Below are positions 14,934 to 15,156 of a stretch of 15,156 nucleotides of DNA, in pieces (the first letter of the stretch is position 1; every line of letters begins with the position of its first letter). A program made the translations under genes and the position numbers. The notes beneath the pieces are model-generated. The model saw only the letters and a program-made list of their open reading frames with translations. It had not been told where the DNA came from and searched no databases. Source of the stretch: RGIG464 sp045643185 (lineage in GTDB: Bacteria; Myxococcota_A; Bradymonadia; UBA4248); NCBI GenBank assembly GCA_045643185.1, contig JAZUKH010000267.1:1-15156 (forward strand), in the 5' to 3' direction.

Positions 14934-15156
14934 AAAATACAAAATCTCAGCCGTAGCGAAGCCGAAGGCAAGCAGGCTGAGATCGGGCGAGCGGAGACGT
15001 GAGAGCCTCGCGTCTCCACTGGTTCGAAGCCGAAGGGTAGCGACGTAACGTGGTACGTCGTCGCGGCCGCCGATTCCCAACTTAAGTTTACGATGATCTA
15101 CCGTAACCGTTCCTGAAGTTGGTACGGCCGTGTGGCTTGTTTGAGCGAAGCGAGTT
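14934..15156 (+). repeat. Long structured repeat, copy B (cut by window end)
   Basis: Direct copy of 4884-5081. The first block, from AATCTCAGCC through the closing GGCTGAGATC, is identical. The last block (TTGGTACGGC.GTGTGG..TGTTTGAGCGAAGCGAGTT) is close. The middle differs: copy B carries two additional hairpins, GGAGACG/CGTCTCC (14993-15017) and CGACGTA/TACGTCG (15041-15060), while keeping the outer stem GCGG...CCGC. The right end, expected to read CCACACGGCCG, is beyond the window. It lies 157 bp upstream of the TPR-like gene start. Confidence 0.85.
14993..15017. repeat. GAGACG hairpin inside copy B
   Basis: GGAGACG and CGTCTCC enclose 11 bases that begin TG and end CG, the same frame as the hairpin at 5104-5128 but with a different interior. 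It is absent from the corresponding place in copy A, so it looks like an insertion into one loop of the larger repeat. Confidence 0.75.

Overview
The window carries six genes. Three are conserved or widespread (rne, tex and an EcsC-like gene). The other three encode exported proteins of a type common in Myxococcota and related former delta-proteobacteria. The 16-unit cysteine-rich repeat protein (CGNG..GE.CDG units, the 'Myxococcus cysteine-rich repeat' type), the lipoprotein with Cys-rich NCGAC modules and an FGE-sulfatase domain, and the TPR-like protein with two membrane segments all point to a Myxococcota/Bradymonadota-like organism of moderate GC. This assignment is inferred from protein style, not from a marker gene.

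Layout. 1-320 is non-coding and begins with a dispersed palindromic element. 321-4777 holds two minus-strand genes: an EcsC-family protein (downstream) and a 1198-aa Cys-rich lipoprotein (upstream). 4778-5714 is a 0.94-kb gene-free stretch. It contains the lipoprotein promoter, a long structured repeat, several hairpins, a second inverted copy of the palindromic element, and the rne promoter with a leader of about 220 nt. 5715-9692 encodes a large RNase E (1325 aa, TTG start), ended by a strong intrinsic terminator. 9773-12055 encodes Tex. 12056-12355 holds a pair of 50-bp direct repeats, a probable tex terminator and a promoter. 12356-13795 encodes the FGE-domain lipoprotein. It converges with a minus-strand gene for an exported TPR-like protein (13914-14777) across a 20-bp-stem bidirectional terminator. 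The right edge holds a second, direct copy of the long structured repeat.

Functionally the centre is an RNA-metabolism pair: RNase E (RNA decay and processing, with a long Arg-rich scaffold tail) and Tex (an S1/HhH/YqgF nucleic-acid-binding protein linked to transcription). The flanks encode envelope proteins that show no obvious pathway link to them. The repeats have a pattern: both copies of the ~200-bp structured repeat lie 107-157 bp upstream of minus-strand genes for exported proteins, and both copies of the palindromic element bracket the EcsC/Cys-rich pair in opposite orientation.

I found no transposase, CRISPR array, tRNA, rRNA or recognisable defence system. The most unusual items are the repeat architecture, an unrecognised central domain and repeat-rich tail in RNase E, and an FGE-like domain that appears to lack one of the two catalytic cysteines.
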